NCBI RefSeq assembly: GCF_013204845.1
Contig: NZ_JABMKY010000007.1
Location: 62,001-126,000 of the forward strand
DNA length: 64,000 nt
Direction of reading: 5' to 3'
Origin: Paenibacillus qinlingensis
GTDB lineage: Bacteria; Bacillota; Bacilli; Paenibacillales; NBRC-103111
Part shown: piece by piece, positions 56,671 through 64,000 of the stretch
Position numbering within the stretch: position 1 is the first letter of the stretch
How the letters are laid out: the number at the start of each line of letters is the position of its first letter
Translations under genes and position numbers: made by a program
Notes under the pieces: model-generated
Seen by the model: the letters and a program-made list of their open reading frames with translations, nothing else
Database searches by the model: none
Told to the model about the DNA's origin: nothing

Positions 56671-56960
56671 TGTTTTAAATGATAGAAGATTCCATAAATT
56701 TGTTGAAAAAATTTCGTGTGCTACCGTAGTGGGAATAAGAGCTTATTTTGTAAGTGGATGAGAAATTTTCGGAAGCGCTCGATTTGGAGAACTCTTTTTT
56801 GGCGATAATCGAGGGTATGGAGTATAAGCTTAGCTTGGAAAAAATTTTCCCTTTATTTAGGGAGGCATTCGAATCAGGAGTATTGCGATGGATCACAGTA
56901 GTGATCAAAAATCTACTACATAAGATGAAGAGATCAATTTAAATAAAAGGAGCACACTTT
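56671..56960. other. 290-bp spacer, possibly decayed coding sequence
   Basis: A 62-codon open stretch (GTG 56754 to 56942, beginning MDEKFSEALDLENSF) has no ribosome site and matches nothing I know. Base composition shifts here from the AT-rich genes to the more balanced rml genes. AAAGGAGC before rmlB is the only clear signal. Confidence 0.35.
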
Positions 56961-57977
56961 ATGAAACTTTTGGTTACAGGCGGTGCCGGTTTTATCGGCA
57001 GCAATTTCATTCACTATATGCTCAATCGTTACCCAACTTATGAAATCATTAATTTAGATGCACTAACATATGCCGGAAATCTGGAAAACCTAACGGAGAT
57101 CGAAGACAACAGCAAGTACAAGTTTGTCAAAAGTGATATCGCTAATAAAGAATTGGTGAACAACATCTTTGAAAAAGGGATCGAAGCAGTGATCCATTTC
57201 GCTGCGGAATCGCATGTGGATCGAAGTATCCTTGAGCCGGATATCTTCGTGAAAACGAATGTACTTGGTACGCAAGTACTGCTTGAGGCCACAAAGAAAT
57301 ACGGCGTTCAGAAGTTTGTGCATGTTTCAACGGATGAGGTTTATGGGTCGTTAGGTGAGACTGGTCTTTTCACAGAGGAGACTCCGCTTGCACCGAATAG
57401 TCCGTATTCTGCAAGTAAAGCTGGTTCCGATTTGCTCGTCCGCTCATATCATGAAACATTCGGATTACCTGTTAACATAACGCGCTGTTCGAATAACTAT
57501 GGGCCGTATCAATTCCCTGAGAAACTTATTCCGCTCATTATCGCAAACGCTTTAGCGGATAAGCCGCTTCCTGTATACGGAGATGGCTTGAATATACGTG
57601 ATTGGCTATATGTCGAAGATCACTGCAGTGCTATTGATTTGGTGTTACATAAAGGTGTTAACGGGGAAGTGTACAACATTGGCGGTAACAACGAAAGAAC
57701 GAATATACATATCGTGCAAACAATTCTTCGCGAGTTGGGCAAGCCGGAGTCTCTAATTCAGTATGTAAAGGATCGTCCAGGACATGATCGCCGTTATGGA
57801 ATTGATGCGTCTAAGATTACAAATGAGCTTGGCTGGAAACCTGTACATAATTTTGAAACAGGTATCAATGAAACGATTCGATGGTATTTAGGCAACCAAG
57901 CTTGGTGGAAACGAATCCACTCTGGAGAGTATCAACAGTATTTTGCCCAGCAATATGGATCCCGTCTAGGAGTGTAG
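56961..57977 (+). CDS. rmlB: dTDP-glucose 4,6-dehydratase
   Basis: The 338-residue SDR enzyme has LLVTGGAGFIGSNFIHY, HFAAESHVDRSI, STDEVYGSLG, PYSASKAGSDLLVRSY (Tyr/Lys pair) and RCSNNYGPYQFPEKLIP, all standard RmlB motifs. Its product dTDP-4-keto-6-deoxyglucose is shared by RmlC/RmlD and by the FdtA-like isomerase. The ATG follows AAAGGAG. rmlD starts 1 bp after its stop. Confidence 0.97.
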   Translation: MKLLVTGGAGFIGSNFIHYMLNRYPTYEIINLDALTYAGNLENLTEIEDNSKYKFVKSDIANKELVNNIFEKGIEAVIHFAAESHVDRSILEPDIFVKTNVLGTQVLLEATKKYGVQKFVHVSTDEVYGSLGETGLFTEETPLAPNSPYSASKAGSDLLVRSYHETFGLPVNITRCSNNYGPYQFPEKLIPLIIANALADKPLPVYGDGLNIRDWLYVEDHCSAIDLVLHKGVNGEVYNIGGNNERTNIHIVQTILRELGKPESLIQYVKDRPGHDRRYGIDASKITNELGWKPVHNFETGINETIRWYLGNQAWWKRIHSGEYQQYFAQQYGSRLGV

Positions 57978-57978
57978 T

Positions 57979-58830
57979 ATGAAAGTATTAGTGACCGGTG
58001 CGAATGGCCAATTAGGGAAAGATCTGGTAAAATTTCTCGCAAAAGATCATGAAGTATACGGTCTAGGTAGAGATCAACTGGATATTACAAATGCGAATCA
58101 GTGCAGTTTGGTTATTGGTGAGTTAAAACCAGAAGTTATCATCCATTGTGCTGCTTATACGGCTGTTGATTTGGCAGAAACTGAAGAAGATATCGCCTAC
58201 AAGATCAATGCTTTCGGCACAAGAAATCTCGCGGTAGCTGCTGAGAAAATCAATGCAAAATTGTGTTATATTAGTACGGATTACGTTTTTGATGGTACTA
58301 GCTCTAAGCCATATAGGGAATATGACAATACGAATCCCCAAAGCGTGTATAGCAAGTCCAAAAGAGCAGGGGAACAGCTTGTCCAGACGCTAACTTCCCG
58401 ATATTTTATTGTACGGACATCGTGGCTTTATGGTTTATTTGGAGCTAACTTTGTGAAAACGATGCTACAGCTGGCCCAGGAACGAGATACGCTAAAGGTA
58501 GTCAGTGATCAAGTCGGTTCGCCTACATACACCGTAGATCTTGCTTGTTTTCTGGAACAACTTGTCCAAACGGAACGATACGGTATTTATCATGCTTCGA
58601 ACACTGGATTCTGCTCGTGGTTCGAGTTTGCGTGTGCTATTTTTGAAGAAAGCGGCTTGAAGACGAAGGTTGAGTCTTGTACGACTGAAGAGTTTCCACG
58701 CCCAGCTCCTAGGCCATGTTACTCAGTTATGGAACAAATGGCGATACGAGCAAATGGATTCGAATATTTAAGGCCTTGGCGAGAGGGATTAAAGGAGTTT
58801 CTAAAGGAATTAGTGGTGAACAACTGCTGA
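57979..58830 (+). CDS. rmlD: dTDP-4-dehydrorhamnose reductase
   Basis: The 283-residue reductase carries out the last step to dTDP-L-rhamnose. Signatures are VLVTGANGQLGKDLV, CAAYTAVDLAE, YISTDYVFDG, the SVYSKSKRAGEQLV Tyr/Lys pair and RTSWLYG. It is directly behind rmlB, with TAGGAGTG as ribosome site. A terminator hairpin follows. Confidence 0.96.
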   Translation: MKVLVTGANGQLGKDLVKFLAKDHEVYGLGRDQLDITNANQCSLVIGELKPEVIIHCAAYTAVDLAETEEDIAYKINAFGTRNLAVAAEKINAKLCYISTDYVFDGTSSKPYREYDNTNPQSVYSKSKRAGEQLVQTLTSRYFIVRTSWLYGLFGANFVKTMLQLAQERDTLKVVSDQVGSPTYTVDLACFLEQLVQTERYGIYHASNTGFCSWFEFACAIFEESGLKTKVESCTTEEFPRPAPRPCYSVMEQMAIRANGFEYLRPWREGLKEFLKELVVNNC

Positions 58831-58838
58831 AAGCTAGG

Positions 58839-58873
58839 AATACTTGAATCATATATGGTTCAGGTATTTTTTC
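58839..58873 (+). terminator. Terminator after rmlD
   Basis: AATACTTGAA / GTTCAGGTATT stem (one mismatch, G-U pairs) followed by TTTTTT. Confidence 0.75.
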
Positions 58874-58930
58874 ATTACTATTTCCACCTGATGTTGAAAT
58901 CACTTGACGATAATTTAAGAGAGGGTTAAC

Positions 58931-59570
58931 ATGATGGGGAATTCGACGAAATCTGAGGCGGTGCATCACCATAAAATTTTCACCTAAAAACCTAACTTTT
59001 CATAAATCATTGAATAGACAGGATCGCAATGAACTTAATCAGCATAAGAGCTGTGTACTATGGTTTACCGGCTTATCTGGCTCTGGAAAATCAACTTTAG
59101 CAAATGAAGTAGAGAAGCAGCTTTACAAAAGAGGAATTCGTACGTATATCCTCGACGGGGATAACATTCGTTTAGGTCTTAATAAGTATCTAGGTTTTAG
59201 TGCAGAAGATCGAAAAGAAAACATTCGTAGGATCGGAGAAGTATCCAAGTTATTTGTGGATGCAGGAGTTTTAGTGCTGACAGCAATTATTTCGCCGTAT
59301 GAAGCAGATAGAGCAATTGCAAGAAATATGTTTGATACAGGTGAGTTTATCGAGATTTATGTGAACTGTTCATTAGAAATCTGCGAGCAAAGAGATCCAA
59401 AGGGTCTCTACAAAAAAGCAAGGAACGGAGAAATTAAAGAGTTTACGGGTATCTCTGCACCTTATGAGGCACCTAGCTCGCCTGAACTGAATATAGAAAC
59501 GGGGGAATATTCTCTTATGGAATCTGCTGAGTTCATAATTGAGTATTTGATTCAAAGGCAGTTGCTCTAA
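58931..59570 (+). CDS. cysC: Adenylylsulfate (APS) kinase with an irregular 5' end
   Basis: CysC phosphorylates APS to PAPS. From TTG 59010 the frame gives 186 residues: [16 protein letters not shown] (Walker A), [45 protein letters not shown]. Conservation extends upstream of TTG: in-frame codons from 58989 read NLTFHKS, the usual N-terminal N(I/V)xWH motif, yet no ATG, GTG or TTG exists in that frame back to the stop at 58932. ATG 58931, with AGAGGG just before it, is in another frame that stops at 58985. A one-base shift near 58971-58985 would join them. The gene may be frameshifted, misread, or started atypically. Confidence 0.85.
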
Positions 59571-59726
59571 TTTAATTCGGTTGAAAAATATTATGTTAGT
59601 TGATATTGCATTTATGCGAATTAACTGGTGTATGAGGTACTATGGTATCGATGCCCAATTTTGTTTGCCTATCTTGCTGTATTTTGAATTACTTATTCTT
59701 TGCGTCCTTGGTAGGAGGGCCTATAA

Positions 59727-59858
59727 TTGCTGAAGATAATGAATAAAGGAAAGCTGTTAGTATGCTTATACGCATATTACGGCTTTTTCTTGGATTACTG
59801 CTTGTTGAAAAATCCCATTTTGTTTCAGCTTCCATTTATGTACAATAAATATGAATAG
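59727..59858 (+). CDS. Possible small hydrophobic protein
   Basis: A 43-codon frame from TTG 59727, preceded by AGGAGGG at eight bases, encodes MLKIMNKGKLLVCLYAYYGF and a further hydrophobic, Tyr/Leu/Phe-rich stretch. It stops at 59858, inside the ribosome site of the next gene. The ribosome site is good, but length, start codon and lack of any match make it uncertain. The rest of the 300-bp spacer (59571-59871) shows nothing else. Confidence 0.3.
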   Translation: MLKIMNKGKLLVCLYAYYGFFLDYCLLKNPILFQLPFMYNKYE

Positions 59859-59871
59859 GAGGCTGTATAAT

Positions 59872-60834
59872 TTGGAAGTAAATACACAGAGAGTCAGTAT
59901 CCATATCGTCACTTATAACAGCGCTGAGCATATAGACGATTGCTTGGAAGCGGTATTAAAGCAATCCCATTTAATTGACAATATCATCGTAATAGATAAT
60001 GCTTCTAAGGATGCTACGCATCAAAAGCTTAATAAATGGGCGGAAAAGTGTACTATTATACTTAATAAGTTCAACAATGGCTTTGCAGGAGGACATAATC
60101 AAGCTATTCGTATGACGGAAACGGAATATTGTTTGATTCTGAATCCAGATGTGGTCCTTGATCAAGATTATGTTCATAACATTATACAAGCGGTAAAAGG
60201 TCATGCTCGAGCAGGCAGTGCAACAGGCAAATTACTTTTCAAAGCGGCACCTCATCACATCGACAGCACCGGACTCGTGATAAACAAAGCGCGAAGAGCT
60301 TTTGATCGTGGCGCACATCAGTCCGGTGATCATTTTCAACAATCAGAAGAAGTCTTCGGTGTTTCTGGCGCAGCGGCCATGTATTCACGCGAGATGATCA
60401 ATGACATTAGCCTAAATGGCGAATTTTTCGATGAGGATTTCTTTGCCTATAAAGAAGACGTAGATGTGGCATGGCGAGCACAGTTATTAGGCTGGAAGGC
60501 ACTTTATGAGCCAACAGCAATCGCCTATCATGAACGGGGCTGGAAAGAGGGCGGCAGGAGCAGTAAGCCGCTTTTTGTAAGAAGATTATCTTATATCAAT
60601 CGCTATAAAATGATGGTGAAGAACGATGATATCAAAGCCGTTATGAAGCATTTCTTCCCACTGTTGGTTTATGAATGTCTTAGTTTTGTGTACGCACTCA
60701 TCCGTGAACCCAAATTATTAGGGGCTTGGTTAGATTTTTATCGCAAGTGCCCAGAACTGAAAATCAAAAGAAGCTTAATTCGTTCTAAACAAAGACAAGC
60801 ACCATCCGAAGTGAATAAATGGTTTATTGAATGA
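59872..60834 (+). CDS. Family 2 glycosyltransferase, rhamnosyltransferase-like
   Basis: The 320-residue protein has VSIHIVTYNSAEHIDDCLEA, NASKDAT, NNGFAGGHNQAIR, LILNPDVVLDQDY, SGAAAMYSREM and FFDEDFFAYKEDVDVAWRA, the WbbL/RfbF-type rhamnosyltransferase pattern. The last 60 residues are basic and peripheral rather than clearly membrane-spanning. The start is TTG 59872, with AGGAGG nine bases upstream; an in-frame ATG at 59851 precedes that site and is rejected. Its likely donor is dTDP-rhamnose made in the same locus. Confidence 0.88.
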   Translation: MEVNTQRVSIHIVTYNSAEHIDDCLEAVLKQSHLIDNIIVIDNASKDATHQKLNKWAEKCTIILNKFNNGFAGGHNQAIRMTETEYCLILNPDVVLDQDYVHNIIQAVKGHARAGSATGKLLFKAAPHHIDSTGLVINKARRAFDRGAHQSGDHFQQSEEVFGVSGAAAMYSREMINDISLNGEFFDEDFFAYKEDVDVAWRAQLLGWKALYEPTAIAYHERGWKEGGRSSKPLFVRRLSYINRYKMMVKNDDIKAVMKHFFPLLVYECLSFVYALIREPKLLGAWLDFYRKCPELKIKRSLIRSKQRQAPSEVNKWFIE

Positions 60835-60839
60835 TTACC

Positions 60840-60870
60840 TAAGATTAGCAGCAGCTAGTCTTATTTTTTT
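60840..60870 (+). terminator. Terminator between the two rhamnosyltransferase-like genes
   Basis: TAAGATTAGC-AGCA-GCTAGTCTTA stem followed by seven T. Confidence 0.85.
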
Positions 60871-60932
60871 AGGCGAAAATTAATATTCCCGTGCTATACT
60901 AGGGGTAATCAATTAATAAATGAGGTCATATC

Positions 60933-61799
60933 TTGGATTTATCCATTATCATCGTGAACTACAAAACGAAGAATCTAACCCTAGCCTGCATTGAATCGGT
61001 ATTCTCGTCAACTACATCATACACATACGAGATCATTCTTATTGATAACGCATCTAACGATGGCATTATTCATTCTGTGAATGAGCAGTACCCTCATGTA
61101 GTCACTATCGCCAATACAGAGAACGTAGGATTTTCAAAAGCGAACAACCAAGGTATTCGCATTGCCAAAGGCCGCTACGTCTTGCTCCTGAACTCTGATA
61201 CCATTGTCCAAGAAGATACTTTCCAAACAATGCTGCATTTCATGGACGAGAACCCTATTGTAGGAGCCAGTGGCTGCAAAATCGTGCTGCCAGATGGTTC
61301 ACTGGATAAAGCCTGCAAGCGTGGCTTCCCAACGCCCTCAGCGTCTTTCTACTATGCATTTGGATTTGCCAAGCTATTTCCGAAAATCCACAGATTTAAT
61401 CAATATCAGCTTGGTTATTTAGATGCTGACCAACAATATCCCATCGATTCACTAGTTGGAGCTTTCATGCTTGTACGCCGCGAGACGATAGAGCATGTCG
61501 GCATGCTGGATGAGGAATTTTTTATGTATGGTGAGGATATCGACTGGTGTTATAGAATTAAGGAAGCCGGCTGGGTGAATTACTATTACCCTAAGACTCA
61601 GATTGTTCATCATAAAGGGGCCAGCAGTCGAAGAAAGCCGTATAAGATTATTTATGAATTTCATAGAGCGATGATTTTATTCCATAATAAGCACTATCGC
61701 AAAAAGTATTCTTGGCTTACGAATGCCATGGTATACATAGGTGTAGGTGTGAAGTTCATCCTATCACTAGCTCGAAATAAATTACGTCCAACGAGGTGA
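60933..61799 (+). CDS. Family 2 glycosyltransferase, rhamnosyltransferase-like
   Basis: The 288-residue protein has LSIIIVNYKTKNLTLACIES, DNASNDG, NVGFSKANNQGIR, LLLNSDTIVQEDTF, VGAFMLVRRETI and FFMYGEDIDWCYRI, again the WbbL type. It is related to the previous GT. Start TTG 60933 follows TGAGGTC. It is 6 bp from the initiating phosphoglycosyltransferase gene, so it may add one of the first rhamnoses of the adaptor; this is inference from position. Confidence 0.9.
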   Translation: MDLSIIIVNYKTKNLTLACIESVFSSTTSYTYEIILIDNASNDGIIHSVNEQYPHVVTIANTENVGFSKANNQGIRIAKGRYVLLLNSDTIVQEDTFQTMLHFMDENPIVGASGCKIVLPDGSLDKACKRGFPTPSASFYYAFGFAKLFPKIHRFNQYQLGYLDADQQYPIDSLVGAFMLVRRETIEHVGMLDEEFFMYGEDIDWCYRIKEAGWVNYYYPKTQIVHHKGASSRRKPYKIIYEFHRAMILFHNKHYRKKYSWLTNAMVYIGVGVKFILSLARNKLRPTR

Positions 61800-61805
61800 T
61801 CCTGT

Positions 61806-63212
61806 TTGATTCGTCAGAGTCAAGGTTTTTTAACTCAACTATACGCTTTGGCTGATTTTATATGTATCCAGCTCGTGTTTCTCTTCTCATGGTGGTTGAA
61901 ATTTAAAAGCGGTTGGATTCCGTATGGCTCGCCGCTACCATTTAAACACTATCTGATGTGGAGTATCACTTACGCAATCATCGCGATTTTTATCAGTTAT
62001 TTGGTGAATTTTTATACGCCGAAGCGGAGAAAACGATTTTCTTTCGAGGTTTTGAAAATCATTCAAGTACATGCATTCAGCTTACTGATGCTACTTAGTG
62101 TGCTTTTTATCCTCAAGGAAGTCGACGTTTCACGTTCGTATCTATTACTTTTCCTAGTTAATAACATTCTTCTCATAAGTTCCTATCGCTATTTCATCAA
62201 GATCTCACTCAAACGCGCCCGTCAAAAAGGCTACAACAAACAATTCATCCTCATCCTCGGTGCAGGCTCACTGGGCCGCAAGTTTTATACGAAGCTGAAA
62301 CAGCATCCAGAGCTTGGCTACGAAGTTGTAGGCTTCCTCGATGATTACCAAGAGAAGCACGAGGTTACTTATCAAAGTTATAAGCCGATCATTGGGAAAA
62401 TTGATGAGTTGGAGTCGATTCTGAATGATCGCATCGTGGATGAGGTCATTATTGCGCTTCCTTTGGACGCCCATCAGAAGTTCGGCAGTATTATTAATGT
62501 TTGTGAGAAAATTGGCGTCAAAACGCTGATTATCCCTGATTTTTATGATTTCCTGCCATCGCGGCCATATTTTGATAATTTTGCGGATATGCCTCTGATT
62601 AATGTGCGTGATATTCCTTTGGATGAATTCCGTAATAGATTGTTCAAGCGTGCATTTGATATCATTTTTGCAACAGCAGCAATCCTAGTAACATCTCCTG
62701 TTATGCTTGCGGCGGCAATAGCGATCAAACTCACCTCCGAAGGACCTATCATTTTCAAGCAAGAGAGAGTTGGTCTGAACCGCAGACGCTTCATGATGTA
62801 CAAGTTTCGCAGTATGAAGAACCTTGGAGACAAGGTTTCAAATACGGAGTGGACGGTGGAGAATGATCCGCGGCGAACGAAGGTCGGTACATTTTTACGT
62901 AAAACGAGTCTCGATGAGCTTCCTCAGTTTTTCAATGTACTTTTTGGGCATATGAGTGTGGTTGGGCCAAGGCCGGAACGTCCTTATTTCGTGGAACAAT
63001 TTAAAGAAGAAGTGCCGAAGTATATGGTGAAGCATCATATTAGACCTGGAATTACGGGATGGGCGCAGAGCAACGGCCTGCGTGGCGATACATCGATTGA
63101 GGAACGGATTAAGCATGATATTTTTTACATCGAAAATTGGACTTTTTTATTTGATATTAAAATTATTTGGAGAACTGTCGTTAAGGGTTTCATCAATAAG
63201 AATGCCTATTAA
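61806..63212 (+). CDS. Polyprenyl-phosphate sugar phosphotransferase (WcaJ/WbaP/WsfP type), initiating enzyme
   Basis: This 468-residue membrane protein has four N-terminal membrane segments, a nucleotide-binding-like middle domain (FILILGAGSLGRKFY, about residue 147), a fifth segment (about 280-305) and the C-terminal bacterial sugar transferase domain. Active-site elements are KRAFDIIFA, FKQERVGLNRRRFMMYKFRSM, TSLDELPQFFNVL and MSVVGPRPERPYFV. It moves a hexose-1-phosphate to undecaprenyl phosphate and starts the repeat unit or S-layer glycan. The sugar (Gal or Glc) is not predictable. Start TTG 61806 after GAGGTGA. Confidence 0.94.
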   Translation: MIRQSQGFLTQLYALADFICIQLVFLFSWWLKFKSGWIPYGSPLPFKHYLMWSITYAIIAIFISYLVNFYTPKRRKRFSFEVLKIIQVHAFSLLMLLSVLFILKEVDVSRSYLLLFLVNNILLISSYRYFIKISLKRARQKGYNKQFILILGAGSLGRKFYTKLKQHPELGYEVVGFLDDYQEKHEVTYQSYKPIIGKIDELESILNDRIVDEVIIALPLDAHQKFGSIINVCEKIGVKTLIIPDFYDFLPSRPYFDNFADMPLINVRDIPLDEFRNRLFKRAFDIIFATAAILVTSPVMLAAAIAIKLTSEGPIIFKQERVGLNRRRFMMYKFRSMKNLGDKVSNTEWTVENDPRRTKVGTFLRKTSLDELPQFFNVLFGHMSVVGPRPERPYFVEQFKEEVPKYMVKHHIRPGITGWAQSNGLRGDTSIEERIKHDIFYIENWTFLFDIKIIWRTVVKGFINKNAY

Positions 63213-63299
63213 CTAAAAAAATATTGAAAACGACCGCATGATTCGCCAACATTTTCCCCATACTATTGCATATACTGTGTATGCGGGGAGGTTGTGGGT

Positions 63300-63425
63300 A
63301 TGATTGATCATGAAGACGCTTATCAGGATGAGCATGTGTCGATCGGCAAAGGTTTGATTGTCGGCGTGGTCTTCGGTTCCCTGATTTGGGCAGGTATCAT
63401 TGCAGGTATCGTATATATATGGTAA
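63300..63425 (+). CDS. Small single-pass membrane protein
   Basis: A 41-residue protein with a charged N-terminus (MIDHEDAYQDEHVSIGKG) and one membrane helix (LIVGVVFGSLIWAGIIAGIV). GGGGAGG lies about nine bases before the ATG, and a terminator follows 18 bp after the stop, so the gene is well delimited. The function is unknown; it may assist a membrane complex of the glycan locus. Confidence 0.65.
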   Translation: MIDHEDAYQDEHVSIGKGLIVGVVFGSLIWAGIIAGIVYIW

Positions 63426-63443
63426 ATGCATCTCATACAAGGA

Positions 63444-63482
63444 AAAGGCTGCTGGGGCTGTGAAGCCCTTGGCGGCCTTTTT
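63444..63482 (+). terminator. Terminator after the small membrane protein gene
   Basis: AAAGGCTGCTGGGGCT / AGCCCTTGGCGGCCTTT stem with a bulge, followed by TTTTT. It separates this transcript from the second rmlC. Confidence 0.85.
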
Positions 63483-63594
63483 ACGCTTGCATGGAGTCTA
63501 AACGATATAAGGGATAGGTCATCTGCATATAAACAGTTGTCGGAGGCTTTCTACGATTCTCTTGCATATGTTAGCTATAGAGGTGAGAGGACGT

Positions 63595-64000
63595 ATGAAG
63601 ATGACGCCAACAGCATTAGCTGGGCTTGTAATTATTGAACCTGAGGTCCATGCAGACCATCGGGGATTTTTTATGGAAAGTTATCATGCGGCAAAGCTAG
63701 CAGTGCAAGGGATTAAGATAGATTTCGTTCAAGATAATCATTCACTTTCAGAAGAGATAGGCGTGCTGCGCGGACTACATTATCAATTGAACCCACAAGC
63801 GCAAACGAAGTTAGTACGAGTAGTTGCGGGCTCGATTTACGATGTGGCTGTAGATATTCGTCCAAAATCACTTACATTTGGCCAATGGGTAGGTGTTACC
63901 CTTAGCGCCGACAATAAGCGTCAGTTGCTCATTCCGCAGGGCTTCGCACACGGCTTCTGTACATTAGAACCGAAGACGCAGGTGCTGTACAAGGTGGATG
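63595..64000 (+). CDS. rmlC: dTDP-4-dehydrorhamnose 3,5-epimerase, copy 2 (3' end outside window)
   Basis: The frame from ATG 63595 (GAGAGG upstream; ATG 63601 also in frame) stays open to the end of the window. It reads VIIEPEVHADHRGFFMESYH, RGLHYQLNPQAQTKLVRVV, VAVDIRPKSLTFGQW and PQGFAHGFCTLEPK, clearly RmlC. It is similar to the copy at 46.6 kb, but GC-richer and different in many positions, so not a recent duplicate. More rml genes may follow outside the window. Confidence 0.93.
   Translation, partial: MKMTPTALAGLVIIEPEVHADHRGFFMESYHAAKLAVQGIKIDFVQDNHSLSEEIGVLRGLHYQLNPQAQTKLVRVVAGSIYDVAVDIRPKSLTFGQWVGVTLSADNKRQLLIPQGFAHGFCTLEPKTQVLYKVD

Noticed and set aside
56675..56908. 77-codon minus-strand frame and the opposite 62-codon frame at 56754-56942
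   Set aside because: Neither has a ribosome site or recognisable sequence; the stretch is listed as a spacer.

Overview
The window reads as chromosome of an endospore-forming Bacillales bacterium, most likely Paenibacillus or a close relative. The signs are a GerA-type germinant receptor operon, an H-type small acid-soluble spore protein, a CotD-like coat protein, T-box leaders, a CIRCE-controlled groESL operon, and a large S-layer-glycan/exopolysaccharide-type locus. The gene order tsaE-tsaB-rimI-tsaD ... ABC-F ATPase ... moaC ... tatA-tatC-groES-groEL matches, with insertions, the ydiB-ydiC-ydiD-gcp-ydiF-moaC-tatAY-tatCY-groESL segment of Bacillus subtilis as I remember it. No rRNA, tRNA, CRISPR array, insertion sequence or prophage was recognised.

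Layout. 0-6.2 kb: 3' end of a cardiolipin synthase, then four leftward genes: a LigD-type polymerase, an ArsB-type pump, a chemotaxis receptor and a LigD-type ATP-dependent ligase. 6.4-10.25 kb: germination operon in the order A-C-B. 10.25-11.08 kb: gene-free and repeat-rich (12 copies of a 35/36-bp unit, two interleaved inverted repeats, and a run of ten 8-bp units). 11.1-12.0 kb: Ku. Ku, the polymerase and the ligase together make a complete but dispersed NHEJ set. 12.2-12.5 kb: a small acidic gene and sspH. 12.7-15.6 kb: the tRNA t6A genes and rimI. 16.0-18.4 kb: leuA behind two consecutive T-box leaders. 18.4-18.9 kb: a dense cluster of DnaA boxes. 18.9-27.6 kb: an ABC-F protein, 5-formyl-THF cyclo-ligase, molybdenum cofactor genes, TatA/TatC and GroES/GroEL. 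27.8-33.7 kb: two small coiled-coil proteins, a CotD-like protein, and a coupled SWIM-domain/SNF2-helicase pair.

33.8-64 kb is one large glycan locus. It holds an O-antigen-ligase/oligosaccharyltransferase-like protein, a Wzm/Wzt ABC exporter, five GT2 glycosyltransferases, a polyprenol-phosphate sugar transferase and several nucleotide-sugar pathways: dTDP-rhamnose (RmlA, RmlC, RmlB, RmlD, with a second RmlC running off the end); a dTDP-3-amino-3,6-dideoxyhexose arm (FdtA/FdtB-like enzymes and a hexapeptide acyltransferase) with its own KAS III and acyl carrier protein; and a CDP-3,6-dideoxyhexose arm (RfbF, RfbG, RfbH) followed by a thiamine-diphosphate enzyme and a reductase, the gene set expected for a yersiniose-like branched sugar. 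A GtrA/GtrB/polytopic membrane protein triad, a sulfotransferase and an APS kinase suggest further glycosylation and sulfation. The stretch from about 36.6 to 56.7 kb is visibly more AT-rich than its flanks and probably horizontally acquired.

The observations I rate highest are the predicted branched-chain CDP-sugar pathway in a Gram-positive glycan locus, the dedicated KAS III/ACP for acylating an amino sugar, the DnaA-box cluster in the same neighbourhood as the B. subtilis gcp cluster, the tandem T-boxes before leuA, and the apparently shifted 5' end of cysC. All functions are inferred from sequence; nothing was searched or computed.
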